Shown here: positions 45,393 to 52,961 of the stretch, in pieces
Position numbering within the stretch: the first letter of the stretch is position 1
Layout: each line of letters begins with the position of its first letter
Source of the DNA: Nitrospira sp.
GTDB taxonomy: Bacteria; Nitrospirota; Nitrospiria; Nitrospirales; Nitrospiraceae
Assembly: GCA_030123565.1 (NCBI GenBank)
Contig: CP126122.1
Coordinates: 2,119,001-2,183,000, forward strand
Length of the DNA: 64,000 nucleotides
Direction of reading: 5' to 3'
Notes under the pieces: model-generated
Database searches by the model: none
Told to the model about the DNA's origin: nothing
What the model saw: only the letters and a program-made list of their open reading frames with translations
Position numbers and translations under genes: made by a program

Positions 45393-46547
45393 ATGTCAGT
45401 CAGCCCATCAGCGACCAGCGCGCAAGCCCGCGATCGGAAGGTGCCGGCGGCGAAGATCCAGTTCTTGCCTGAAGACCGAGCCTGGATCGCCGCACGGATC
45501 GAGGAAGTCCTGGGCACCGGCCAGTTGACGCTCGGGAAGTATGGGGCGCAATTCGAAGAGAATTTCGCTCGATTCAGCGGCACAGAATACGCGATCGCCG
45601 TCAACAGCGGAACCAGTTCGCTGGAAATCATTCTCCGCGCGCTGGGAGTGGCCGGCAAGGAGGTCTTGGTACCGACCAACACATTTTTTGCGACGGCGGC
45701 AGCTGTCGTCCATGCGGGAGGACGCCCGGTCCTCGTCGACATGGATCCGGAATCCTTCGGGTTACGGCCGGAAGATCTCGAGGATAAACTGACCCCCAAA
45801 ACCGAGGGGCTGATCGTGGTGCATATCGGAGGGATCGTCTCGCGCCGGTTGCCGGAGTTACAGGAATGGGCCGGAAAGAAGGGCTTGTGGTTGGTCGAGG
45901 ACGCGGCTCATGCCCACGGATCATCATTAAACGGAGTACGCGCCGGGGCCTTCGGCATCGCAAGCTCGTTCAGTTTCTATCCGACCAAAGTCATGACCTC
46001 CGCCGAAGGCGGCATGATCGTCACCAACGACGCCCACCTCGCCGCCGAAGCCCGCATCTACCGCGATCAGGGCAAGGCGAGTTTCACGCAAAACGCCCAC
46101 GTCCGCATGGGTTACAATTGGCGACTGTCGGAGCCCCACGCGATCATCGGGCTGAAACACCTTGAACGGCTTCCCGCCATGATCGCGGAGAGGCAAGGGA
46201 TCGCCGCGCTCTATGACGCTGAACTGCGACACTTGCGCGGCTTGAAGACCGTCCCGGTTCCCGCCGGCGGACAATGCAATTACTACAAATACCTGGTCCT
46301 GCTGAACGAGCGCCGCGACCGCAAAGCGCTGAAGACCGTCCTGCGCGATCAGTACGGCGTGTCGTTGGCCGGAGAGGTTTACGAAGAGCCGCTGCATCAA
46401 CAACCGGTCTTTGCCTCCTATAGTTCCGGCCGCCTGCCTGTCGCAGAGGATTACTGTGCTCGTCATCTGTGCCTGCCGATCTTTCCCGGCATGGAGAAAA
46501 TCGAGGCGGAACAGGTGATCGAAGCATTGAAAACCGTCATCGGATAA
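45393..46547 (+). CDS. DegT/DnrJ/EryC1/StrS-family sugar aminotransferase
   Basis: 384 aa, GAGAGGAG before the ATG. PLP fold-type I sugar aminotransferase: YAIAVNSGTSSLEIILRALG, VLVPTNTFFATAAAVVHAGG, LWLVEDAAHAHGSSLNGVRA and the PLP-Lys in FSFYPTKVMTSAEGGMIVTN. Acts on nucleotide-linked keto sugars to make amino sugars. With the adjacent epimerase it could supply the activated sugar used by the operon. Confidence 0.92.
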   Translation: MSVSPSATSAQARDRKVPAAKIQFLPEDRAWIAARIEEVLGTGQLTLGKYGAQFEENFARFSGTEYAIAVNSGTSSLEIILRALGVAGKEVLVPTNTFFATAAAVVHAGGRPVLVDMDPESFGLRPEDLEDKLTPKTEGLIVVHIGGIVSRRLPELQEWAGKKGLWLVEDAAHAHGSSLNGVRAGAFGIASSFSFYPTKVMTSAEGGMIVTNDAHLAAEARIYRDQGKASFTQNAHVRMGYNWRLSEPHAIIGLKHLERLPAMIAERQGIAALYDAELRHLRGLKTVPVPAGGQCNYYKYLVLLNERRDRKALKTVLRDQYGVSLAGEVYEEPLHQQPVFASYSSGRLPVAEDYCARHLCLPIFPGMEKIEAEQVIEALKTVIG

Positions 46548-46570
46548 CGAAACGAAAGGAGCGAGCAATC

Positions 46571-47488
46571 ATGGCACGAGTCGTCGTCACCGGAGGGAGT
46601 GGGTTTATCGGGTCGCACGTGGTGGATGCCTTGGCCGATGCCGGACATGCGGTCACCGTGATCGACCACCGCGTGCGGCCCCATCGGCAGGACGTCGCAT
46701 TCGAAGATGTCGATCTCATGGACCTCTCGTCGGTCCTCGCCGCCACCAACGGCGCCGACCATATTTTCCACCTCGCCGCCGTCTCCAACGTGAATTACGC
46801 CTACAAATATCCGGTCTATTCGACCGCATTGAACGTCATGGGCACGACGCACATTCTCGAAGCAGCGCGGATTCACGGAGTCCAGCGGGTCCATCTCGCC
46901 TCGACCGTGTGGGTCTACAACGGCGCGGCCAATGGAACGCCGGCTGATGAAAGCGTTCCATTCTATCTCGAAGGCGCCGGGCATATTTACACCTCGTCGA
47001 AGATGGCGGCCGAAATGCTCTGCCATAATTATCACCAACTCTACCACGTTCCCTTCACCATCCTCCGGTACGGCATTCCATACGGACCGCGCATGCGCGA
47101 CGAACTTCTGATCCCCATCTTCATCAAGAAGGCCCTCACCGGCCAGCCTCTGACGATCTCCGGCAAGGGTGAGCAATACCGCAATTTCGTTTTCGTGCGG
47201 GATATGGCCGAGGCCCATGTGTTGGCGATGAAAGAGAATGGAGTCAATCAGACGTACAACCTTGAGGGAACCAGGAAGGTCACGGTCTTGGAAGTTGCGG
47301 AAGGAATCAAGAAGATTCTCGGCGACCAGGTGCAGCTGGAATTTGTCCCGGCCAGGCCCGGTGACTTCAGCGGAAAAGAGGTGACCGCCAATAAAGCGCG
47401 CCGTGAACTTGATTGGTATCCCACAGTGTCGTTCGAGGACGGGTTGCAGCGTACCATCGATTGGTTCCGCCGGAAGTGGGTCTGTTAG
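46571..47488 (+). CDS. NAD-dependent sugar epimerase/dehydratase
   Basis: 305 aa from the ATG at 46571 (AAAGGAG upstream). SDR-type Rossmann start ARVVVTGGSGFIGSHVVDAL, DVDLMDLSSVLAATNGADHI, catalytic pair in HIYTSSKMAAEMLCHNYHQL (Tyr-x3-Lys) and RYGIPYGPRMRDELLIPIFI. Family acts on UDP- or dTDP-sugars. Follows the aminotransferase by 23 bp. Exact substrate unknown. Confidence 0.92.
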   Translation: MARVVVTGGSGFIGSHVVDALADAGHAVTVIDHRVRPHRQDVAFEDVDLMDLSSVLAATNGADHIFHLAAVSNVNYAYKYPVYSTALNVMGTTHILEAARIHGVQRVHLASTVWVYNGAANGTPADESVPFYLEGAGHIYTSSKMAAEMLCHNYHQLYHVPFTILRYGIPYGPRMRDELLIPIFIKKALTGQPLTISGKGEQYRNFVFVRDMAEAHVLAMKENGVNQTYNLEGTRKVTVLEVAEGIKKILGDQVQLEFVPARPGDFSGKEVTANKARRELDWYPTVSFEDGLQRTIDWFRRKWVC

Positions 47489-47535
47489 GGCCTGCCGGCG
47501 GCGGCACTCCCAACTCGCACGGAAACATTGGGGCC

Positions 47536-49737
47536 ATGGTGCGTCATCAACACATGGCTGTGTGGGACGTCCTGATCTTTTGGGGCGTTGTGTTTCTCCT
47601 GATTCAACAGGCGGAGCGCCTGTTTCTCACCGCAGAGGTGATGGCTGCCGATCCACCGACCGCAGGGCTTCTGGTCAACACCTTCGCGGCGGGGTTGGGG
47701 AACGACCTCTCCGTCGCAGTCGGCGGGCTGGGGATTGCGGCATTCTTGGCGGGACTCCTCACAGGTCTGCTCCTGCCGACGCGATCCGACAGAACCAGCA
47801 ACGGCTTGCTGAACCTCTACTCACGATGTCTGGCTGTCTGGTCTTTCCTCATCGCGGTCTGCCTTCTGGCAGTCTCAACCGCCGATATCTCGTATTACAG
47901 CTACAACCACCGACATCTCGACTTCGTCTTCTTCGAGTACATCGATGAGCTGCTCCATACTACAAGCCCGGGCACCACGTCACAGGCTGCTGAGCAAACT
48001 GGTGCCGAACTCGAAGATCCGATGAAATGGATCTTGCGGATCGGCGGCTTTTGGGGACTCACCGCCTTCTTCGTCTGGATCTGGAACACCAACTTTACAC
48101 GCCTGGAGCATCGGCATGTCGCTGCCTGGGGTCGGTCGTATCCAGCCACGCTGCTGACGCTGTTATCGATCATGGCAGGCGGTGCCGCCGTGGGGATCAC
48201 CCCGCCGTTGACGAGCGAGAACGAAACCTACTATGGCCTGTCACAGAACCCCATCGTCTTTGCGCAGCATGCCTTGCGCGATGCCTTCCTTTCCCAATGG
48301 TCGTGGATTCCCGTCGAACTTCCTGAACCGATGAATGAAGAGGAGGCTGTCGCAACTGCACGCCTCACGATCGGCGAGGGAAGGGACTTCCCCTTCTCCG
48401 ACTATCCCTTCATCAGCAGAGGCAATGGGACAGGAGCGTCATATTTCGACCGGCCTGTCAACATTGTGTTGATCTTTGTCGAAGGGCTCGACCGTCGGTA
48501 CCTTGGTCGGTCCCACCCGATCGCAAGCCCATCCCTTACAGCCGGACCACAATCCTCGACGACTCACGCCGTTCACCTCACGCCGTTCCTCGATCGCCTG
48601 AAGGAAGAAAGCCTGTACTTTTCACACTTCTTCAGCAACGGAGTACAGACCACACGTGGCTTGTTCTCGACGTTCTGTTCGACCATTCCCCGTCAAGGCA
48701 CGGCCGTGATCAAAACGAGGAACACCCATAACTATCTCTGTTTACCCTCCTTGCTTGGAAAGGCCGGCTACGAGACGGAAATGGTCGTCAGCTTGGACCA
48801 GGACCTACCGGGACTCAAGCCGTTCCTTCAGCGCAACGGGATCGAGCGCTATTTCGGAGAGCGGGACGTTCCGGCGCAGGCAGAACGTCTGGGCGTCGGA
48901 CTGACGGACGGAGCCCTCTTGGAGATGTTGGAGGCCAGGCTGGAAGTCCTACAGAAGTCTCACGGGCCGTTTTTTCTGTCTGTCCTGACGTCGGGAATGC
49001 ACCATCCCTTTGCGGTTCCATCCGATCACTCCGAGGTTCGAATGCTTCAGTCGGAACCGGACGGGTACCTGGCCGCTCTGCGATACTTCGACCTGCAGTT
49101 GGAACAGTCCTTTGCGAGGCTTCGCACACGAGACCTGCTCAACAACACCATCGTTCTGATTCTCGGTGACCACGGACGCCACGAAACGGAGGGACGAACG
49201 GACCTGGAACGACAGGTCGGGCATTTCATGTCGCCCCTGTTCATCTGGCTCGATGACTCGTTGCGGCAGTCCCGCACATTCCGCCCCCGTTCCGTCGAAC
49301 AGGTTGCGAGCCAGGTCGATGTCGCTCCGACCATCCTGGCCGTGAACGGGCTGACGCCGCCGTTGTCTCCCTTCGTCGGACGCGACCTCAGCTGTCTGTT
49401 CTCCGGCCCCTGCCTCGACGACAATCGCGCCTATTTGAGCAGCGTCTACGATGATCTGATCGGCTTGGCCGACCACAACGGGATTTGGCTCTATTCGTTC
49501 CGTCGCGGCCTGTTGACCAGTGCCGACCTTGACCTGCGTGAAGGAGCCGGCCGTCCGGCAGGGCTGGATCCGCATGCCCCTCCACCTGTCCGCGCGATGG
49601 CAGGGTTGTATCTGGCCTCCAACTTCGCGATCGAACACAATCGGGTTTGGTTCCCGCACGGAGTCGCAGAGCAGCTCCGAAATCTCCCGCCGCCGCAGGA
49701 TCCTGGGATCGCGGCTCATCCTGGATCTCAACATTGA
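47536..49737 (+). CDS. LTA-synthase-like membrane sulfatase-fold transferase
   Basis: 733 aa from the ATG at 47536 (GGAAAC upstream); the frame is open earlier inside the epimerase gene. About five membrane helices in the first 230 residues, then a sulfatase/alkaline-phosphatase fold: VNIVLIFVEGLDRRYLG, the Thr nucleophile in FFSNGVQTTRGLFSTFCSTI and LNNTIVLILGDHGRHETEG. Such enzymes transfer phosphoglycerol or phosphoethanolamine to lipids or glycans outside the membrane. Probably decorates the operon's product. Confidence 0.88.
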   Translation: MVRHQHMAVWDVLIFWGVVFLLIQQAERLFLTAEVMAADPPTAGLLVNTFAAGLGNDLSVAVGGLGIAAFLAGLLTGLLLPTRSDRTSNGLLNLYSRCLAVWSFLIAVCLLAVSTADISYYSYNHRHLDFVFFEYIDELLHTTSPGTTSQAAEQTGAELEDPMKWILRIGGFWGLTAFFVWIWNTNFTRLEHRHVAAWGRSYPATLLTLLSIMAGGAAVGITPPLTSENETYYGLSQNPIVFAQHALRDAFLSQWSWIPVELPEPMNEEEAVATARLTIGEGRDFPFSDYPFISRGNGTGASYFDRPVNIVLIFVEGLDRRYLGRSHPIASPSLTAGPQSSTTHAVHLTPFLDRLKEESLYFSHFFSNGVQTTRGLFSTFCSTIPRQGTAVIKTRNTHNYLCLPSLLGKAGYETEMVVSLDQDLPGLKPFLQRNGIERYFGERDVPAQAERLGVGLTDGALLEMLEARLEVLQKSHGPFFLSVLTSGMHHPFAVPSDHSEVRMLQSEPDGYLAALRYFDLQLEQSFARLRTRDLLNNTIVLILGDHGRHETEGRTDLERQVGHFMSPLFIWLDDSLRQSRTFRPRSVEQVASQVDVAPTILAVNGLTPPLSPFVGRDLSCLFSGPCLDDNRAYLSSVYDDLIGLADHNGIWLYSFRRGLLTSADLDLREGAGRPAGLDPHAPPPVRAMAGLYLASNFAIEHNRVWFPHGVAEQLRNLPPPQDPGIAAHPGSQH

Positions 49738-49853
49738 CAGTAACGCAATGGCTATGGCTTGTATGGCTCTTTCAGGACGGCGGCCTTCTCTTGCCCGGTC
49801 GTCGATCAGTCTGTCCGATCGCACGAAGATGAACGGATGACAGCGCACACGGT

Positions 49854-51188
49854 ATGCTAGTTCGATCGGCTTGGTTGCTGTGGGTTGTGCTCCTCGTTCC
49901 GAGCCTTTTATTCGGTCAAGAGACGATCACGGTGGAATCCCCCGGCGAGAAAACCCACAAGTCTCAACCGAGCAAGGATCTCCAAATTCAGGAAACGGAA
50001 GGTGAACGGGCCGAGACGAAACAGTTCGAGGCGAAAGAAGAGGCCCTGAAGTCGCTCTTCGAACAAAAAGGCTACACCGTCATTCCATTACCGGCGTTCA
50101 CCTACAATCGAAACGAGCGCTACTGGGTCGGCGGGCTGATGCCGATTCTGAAGTCCAATCCCAAGGGTGAAGTGACCGATATTTTCGCCCCCCAATACCT
50201 CCACAACCCCAGCATCGGAGAAACGGTTTCCCTGAACTACTTCGGCTATCCGTCGGACACCGAACAATACAGTGCCGTGGCTTCATACTCGACGAAGATC
50301 CAGCGAGACATCGATCTCAATTACAAAAACGTGGCGGCGGGCGGCGGGCGATACATTCTGGCCGCTCAGGCAACCTGGTTCAAAAACGCCTTCCGAAGGT
50401 TTTTCGGCCTCGGCAACCAAGCGCCGGAAAGCCATGAAACCAACTACACCTCGCGCGAAACCCTGATCCAACTCACGGCCGGCATCAATCTGAATCCCGA
50501 TCTCGCCGTCCTCTGGAGCGAACGTTTTCACGATGTCCGTGTGGAACAGGGGGCGGTCGAGTCCCTTCCCCAGACGAAATCGGAATTTCCCCACCTCACC
50601 GGTATCGAGGGGGCGCAGGTGTTCGGACATAAATTGGCCTTGCGGTACGACACCAGGGACAAACAGTTGGTGACGACCCGCGGGACCTATATCATCGGTT
50701 CGGTGGAGCTGAGCCAGAACCTGGAGCGACACGATCCCAACCGCTGGGTGCGAACCGAAATCGACGCGCGACACTTCATTCCACACTTCGGCGATCGCAT
50801 GATTTTCGTGGCCCGGTTTCTGGCCGATGCGGTCAACGGAAAAAAGGTCCCGTTTTACGAAAGGCCCACGCTGGGAGGCGAGACGACGCTCCGGGCGTTC
50901 GGGCAAAGCCGGTTCATCGATGACACCCTGCTGCTGGTGAACTTCGAGGAACGGTTCAGGTTCCTGCATAAGAACATGTACGACCATGAGTTGGATTTTG
51001 AAGTCGCGCCGTTCGTCGATATCGGGCGGGTCATGGGGAAATTCAACTTCCACAAGCTCTCCGATCCCCAGGTGAACCCGGGCCTCGGCATCCGCGTGAT
51101 CGCGCAACCCAACGTCGTCGGCCGCCTGGATCTCGCCTACGGCAAAGACGGCGCCAATGTATTTGTCGGTCTTGACTATCCATTTTGA
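49854..51188 (+). CDS. Omp85/surface-antigen-type outer-membrane barrel
   Basis: 444 aa. Signal peptide MLVRSAWLLWVVLLVPSLLF then GQETITVES. A charged stretch (KSQPSKDLQIQETEGERAET) leads to barrel strands such as FTYNRNERYWVGGLMPILKS, GEVTDIFAPQYLHNPSIGET and EAPFVD-like ends (DFEVAPFVDIGRVMGKFNFH). The closing motif LDLAYGKDGANVFVGLDYPF fits Bac_surface_Ag/Omp85-like barrels. No POTRA domain is obvious. Possible export route for the operon's product, or an independent barrel. The start is not marked by a strong site. Confidence 0.8.
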   Translation: MLVRSAWLLWVVLLVPSLLFGQETITVESPGEKTHKSQPSKDLQIQETEGERAETKQFEAKEEALKSLFEQKGYTVIPLPAFTYNRNERYWVGGLMPILKSNPKGEVTDIFAPQYLHNPSIGETVSLNYFGYPSDTEQYSAVASYSTKIQRDIDLNYKNVAAGGGRYILAAQATWFKNAFRRFFGLGNQAPESHETNYTSRETLIQLTAGINLNPDLAVLWSERFHDVRVEQGAVESLPQTKSEFPHLTGIEGAQVFGHKLALRYDTRDKQLVTTRGTYIIGSVELSQNLERHDPNRWVRTEIDARHFIPHFGDRMIFVARFLADAVNGKKVPFYERPTLGGETTLRAFGQSRFIDDTLLLVNFEERFRFLHKNMYDHELDFEVAPFVDIGRVMGKFNFHKLSDPQVNPGLGIRVIAQPNVVGRLDLAYGKDGANVFVGLDYPF

Positions 51189-51250
51189 CGGCTGCGAGGA
51201 GTTGCACCGTGCGCCGTTTCACCCTATCCCGCGAGAGACGAACGTGGAAG

Positions 51251-51721
51251 ATGACGACTCTCGTGACGGCGGTGCTCTTGGCAGGCACGTTGCAGGCAGG
51301 CTGTGCGGTCGCGCTCTTGAACGCTTCCGCCGCGGGCGATGTGGACAAGGCCCGTCGTCTCATGAACAGCGGGCATGGTGCCGATGAACGATTTCCCCTG
51401 GTCGGCACCAGTCCCCTCATGCTGGCGGCGGGCCACGGACAGGTCGACATGCTGAGTGTCCTGATCGAGGCAGGCGCCGACGTCAACGCGACGGACTTCA
51501 CCGGCTGGACCGCCCTCCACGCGGCGGCCTTTCAAGGGGACCGCCGGAGCGTCCAGTTGCTCCTAGAACATGACGCCATCCCCTCCAAGAGCCGTTGGTT
51601 TCTCCAGAGCCCCGCGGAGATCGCAGAGACCTTAGGCCATCACGACCTGGTTCCCCTGCTCCGCCGGAACGAGAACCAACCAGCCCAGGTCATGCCGACC
51701 GCCCCAGAAGGAACGGACTAG
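51251..51721 (+). CDS. Ankyrin-repeat lipoprotein
   Basis: 156 aa from the ATG at 51251. Signal peptide with lipobox TTLVTAVLLAGTLQAGC. Then ankyrin repeats: DERFPLVGTSPLMLAAGHGQ, VDMLSVLIEAGADVNATDFT and GWTALHAAAFQGDRRSVQLL. The repeats mediate protein contacts; the lipid anchor suggests periplasmic or outer-membrane location. Just after the barrel gene on the same strand, perhaps its partner. Confidence 0.85.
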   Translation: MTTLVTAVLLAGTLQAGCAVALLNASAAGDVDKARRLMNSGHGADERFPLVGTSPLMLAAGHGQVDMLSVLIEAGADVNATDFTGWTALHAAAFQGDRRSVQLLLEHDAIPSKSRWFLQSPAEIAETLGHHDLVPLLRRNENQPAQVMPTAPEGTD

Positions 51722-51776
51722 ATGCGGGTCTATACCTCTTTGTCCGCTTTCCCGAAGTTCTGAAGCAGGACTCCCA

Positions 51777-52574
51777 TCAAGCGACCAATACTTGACCGGT
51801 GGTATAGGCCTCGGAAAATCGGTCGAGACCGTTGGTCCCGCCGTTCACCAAACGACGAGCGGTCTTGAGATCACCTTCCAACAGCGCCTCCTGAATCGGC
51901 TGCTGCTTGTCCTTGAGGAATGCCGCCAACAGCTTGGCGGCGGTATCTGGATCGCTCGCCAGTTCCGGGTTGCTCAGCAATCGATCGCCGAGACCGATCA
52001 CCGCCCCATATTTGCCATAGTTGAAGCGCCCTGTCAGCTGAACATACCCTCGTCCACGATATTGTTCGCCGTCCGGAGGGCCCTGGTTACCCAGGTCCTT
52101 GCGATAATCGTAGAGGTCGAAAGGATGGCCATTAGGCGACGTGTTATAGCGTGATCGGCCTTCCGCGATAGGCTCGAAACTTTCCGTCTCTGCCCGAATG
52201 GTCGCAAGCGCAACGAGCACCATCGGTTTGTCCGTCAGCTCACGCTCCACGAGGGAATGCAGAACAGGCGGCAGATTCGCCTTGATGTTGCCGATCTGTG
52301 TATGGGGGAACATTTCCGACACCACCGTGACGGTTACGCCGGGGACCGCGCTCACCACATCCGCCGGTTCCGCCAGTCCCAACACCGCAAGCGTGCGCAG
52401 GCCGGCGACGCCGTCCGAAAGGAGCCGTTCGCTTTTCTGGAATGCGAGCACCGCCGCTTCCGTTCCACGTCCGAACTGGCCATCGATGTTGCCGGGATCG
52501 AAGCCCCGTTCCTTGAGGGTTTGTTGAAGCGTCACGACATCAGGACCGCTCGAACCGATCTGCAAAACTGTCAT
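51777..52574 (-). CDS. Peptidoglycan-binding, GH19-like lysozyme/chitinase
   Basis: 265 aa. N-terminal PG_binding_1 domain (VVTLQQTLKERGFDPGNIDG, FGRGTEAAVLAFQKSERLLS), then a GH19-like catalytic domain with LATIRAETESFEPIAEGRSR (catalytic Glu), YRGRGYVQLTGRFNYGKYG and TARRLVNGGTNGLDRF. No signal peptide. Lytic enzymes of this kind are carried by phage tails and contractile injection systems to cut peptidoglycan during assembly or entry. It is the last gene of the minus-strand injection-system group. Confidence 0.85.
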   Translation of the reverse strand: MTVLQIGSSGPDVVTLQQTLKERGFDPGNIDGQFGRGTEAAVLAFQKSERLLSDGVAGLRTLAVLGLAEPADVVSAVPGVTVTVVSEMFPHTQIGNIKANLPPVLHSLVERELTDKPMVLVALATIRAETESFEPIAEGRSRYNTSPNGHPFDLYDYRKDLGNQGPPDGEQYRGRGYVQLTGRFNYGKYGAVIGLGDRLLSNPELASDPDTAAKLLAAFLKDKQQPIQEALLEGDLKTARRLVNGGTNGLDRFSEAYTTGQVLVA

Positions 52575-52671
52575 GGCTTGGCCTCCTCCACCGTGAAACG
52601 GTCAGAGATTCAAGATTTTTTTCACTCGGCCAAGGTTTCCGCACCGGGTGATCCGCAGCCTTTCTTGCCTG

Positions 52672-52941
52672 TCACGGCGCCTTCTCGATGACGCGATACC
52701 CGAACGCTGTGAGCTTGGCCAAATACTCGGCCAAGCTCCGTGAGCCGGTAAGCACCTGGAGCAACAGCTGTTCGTGCGCGGGGACATAGGCCGTGGCGGA
52801 TAGGAACGGATGCATTCTCGGCCCAGTTCCAGGCGGCGGCGGAGGAGCCATCTTGCTGATCAGCGGACCTGGGCGGTCCGTCACGTCCAGCACCACCTGA
52901 TCACCCTTGAACACGAGATATCGCTTTGAGCAGATCTCCAT
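52672..52941 (-). CDS. Small protein of the injection-system locus
   Basis: 89 aa from the ATG at 52941 (GCGGGAATC upstream); a frame is open earlier, inside the upstream gene. MEICSKRYLVFKGDQVVLDV then a Pro linker (MAPPPPPGTGPRMHPFLSAT) and QLLLQVLTGSRSLAEYLAKL. No family recognised. Squeezed between the metalloprotease protein and the lysozyme, so it may be a chaperone or immunity-like partner, but nothing in the sequence proves it. Confidence 0.6.
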   Translation of the reverse strand: MEICSKRYLVFKGDQVVLDVTDRPGPLISKMAPPPPPGTGPRMHPFLSATAYVPAHEQLLLQVLTGSRSLAEYLAKLTAFGYRVIEKAP

Positions 52942-52961
52942 GATTCCCGCCGCTCTACTTC

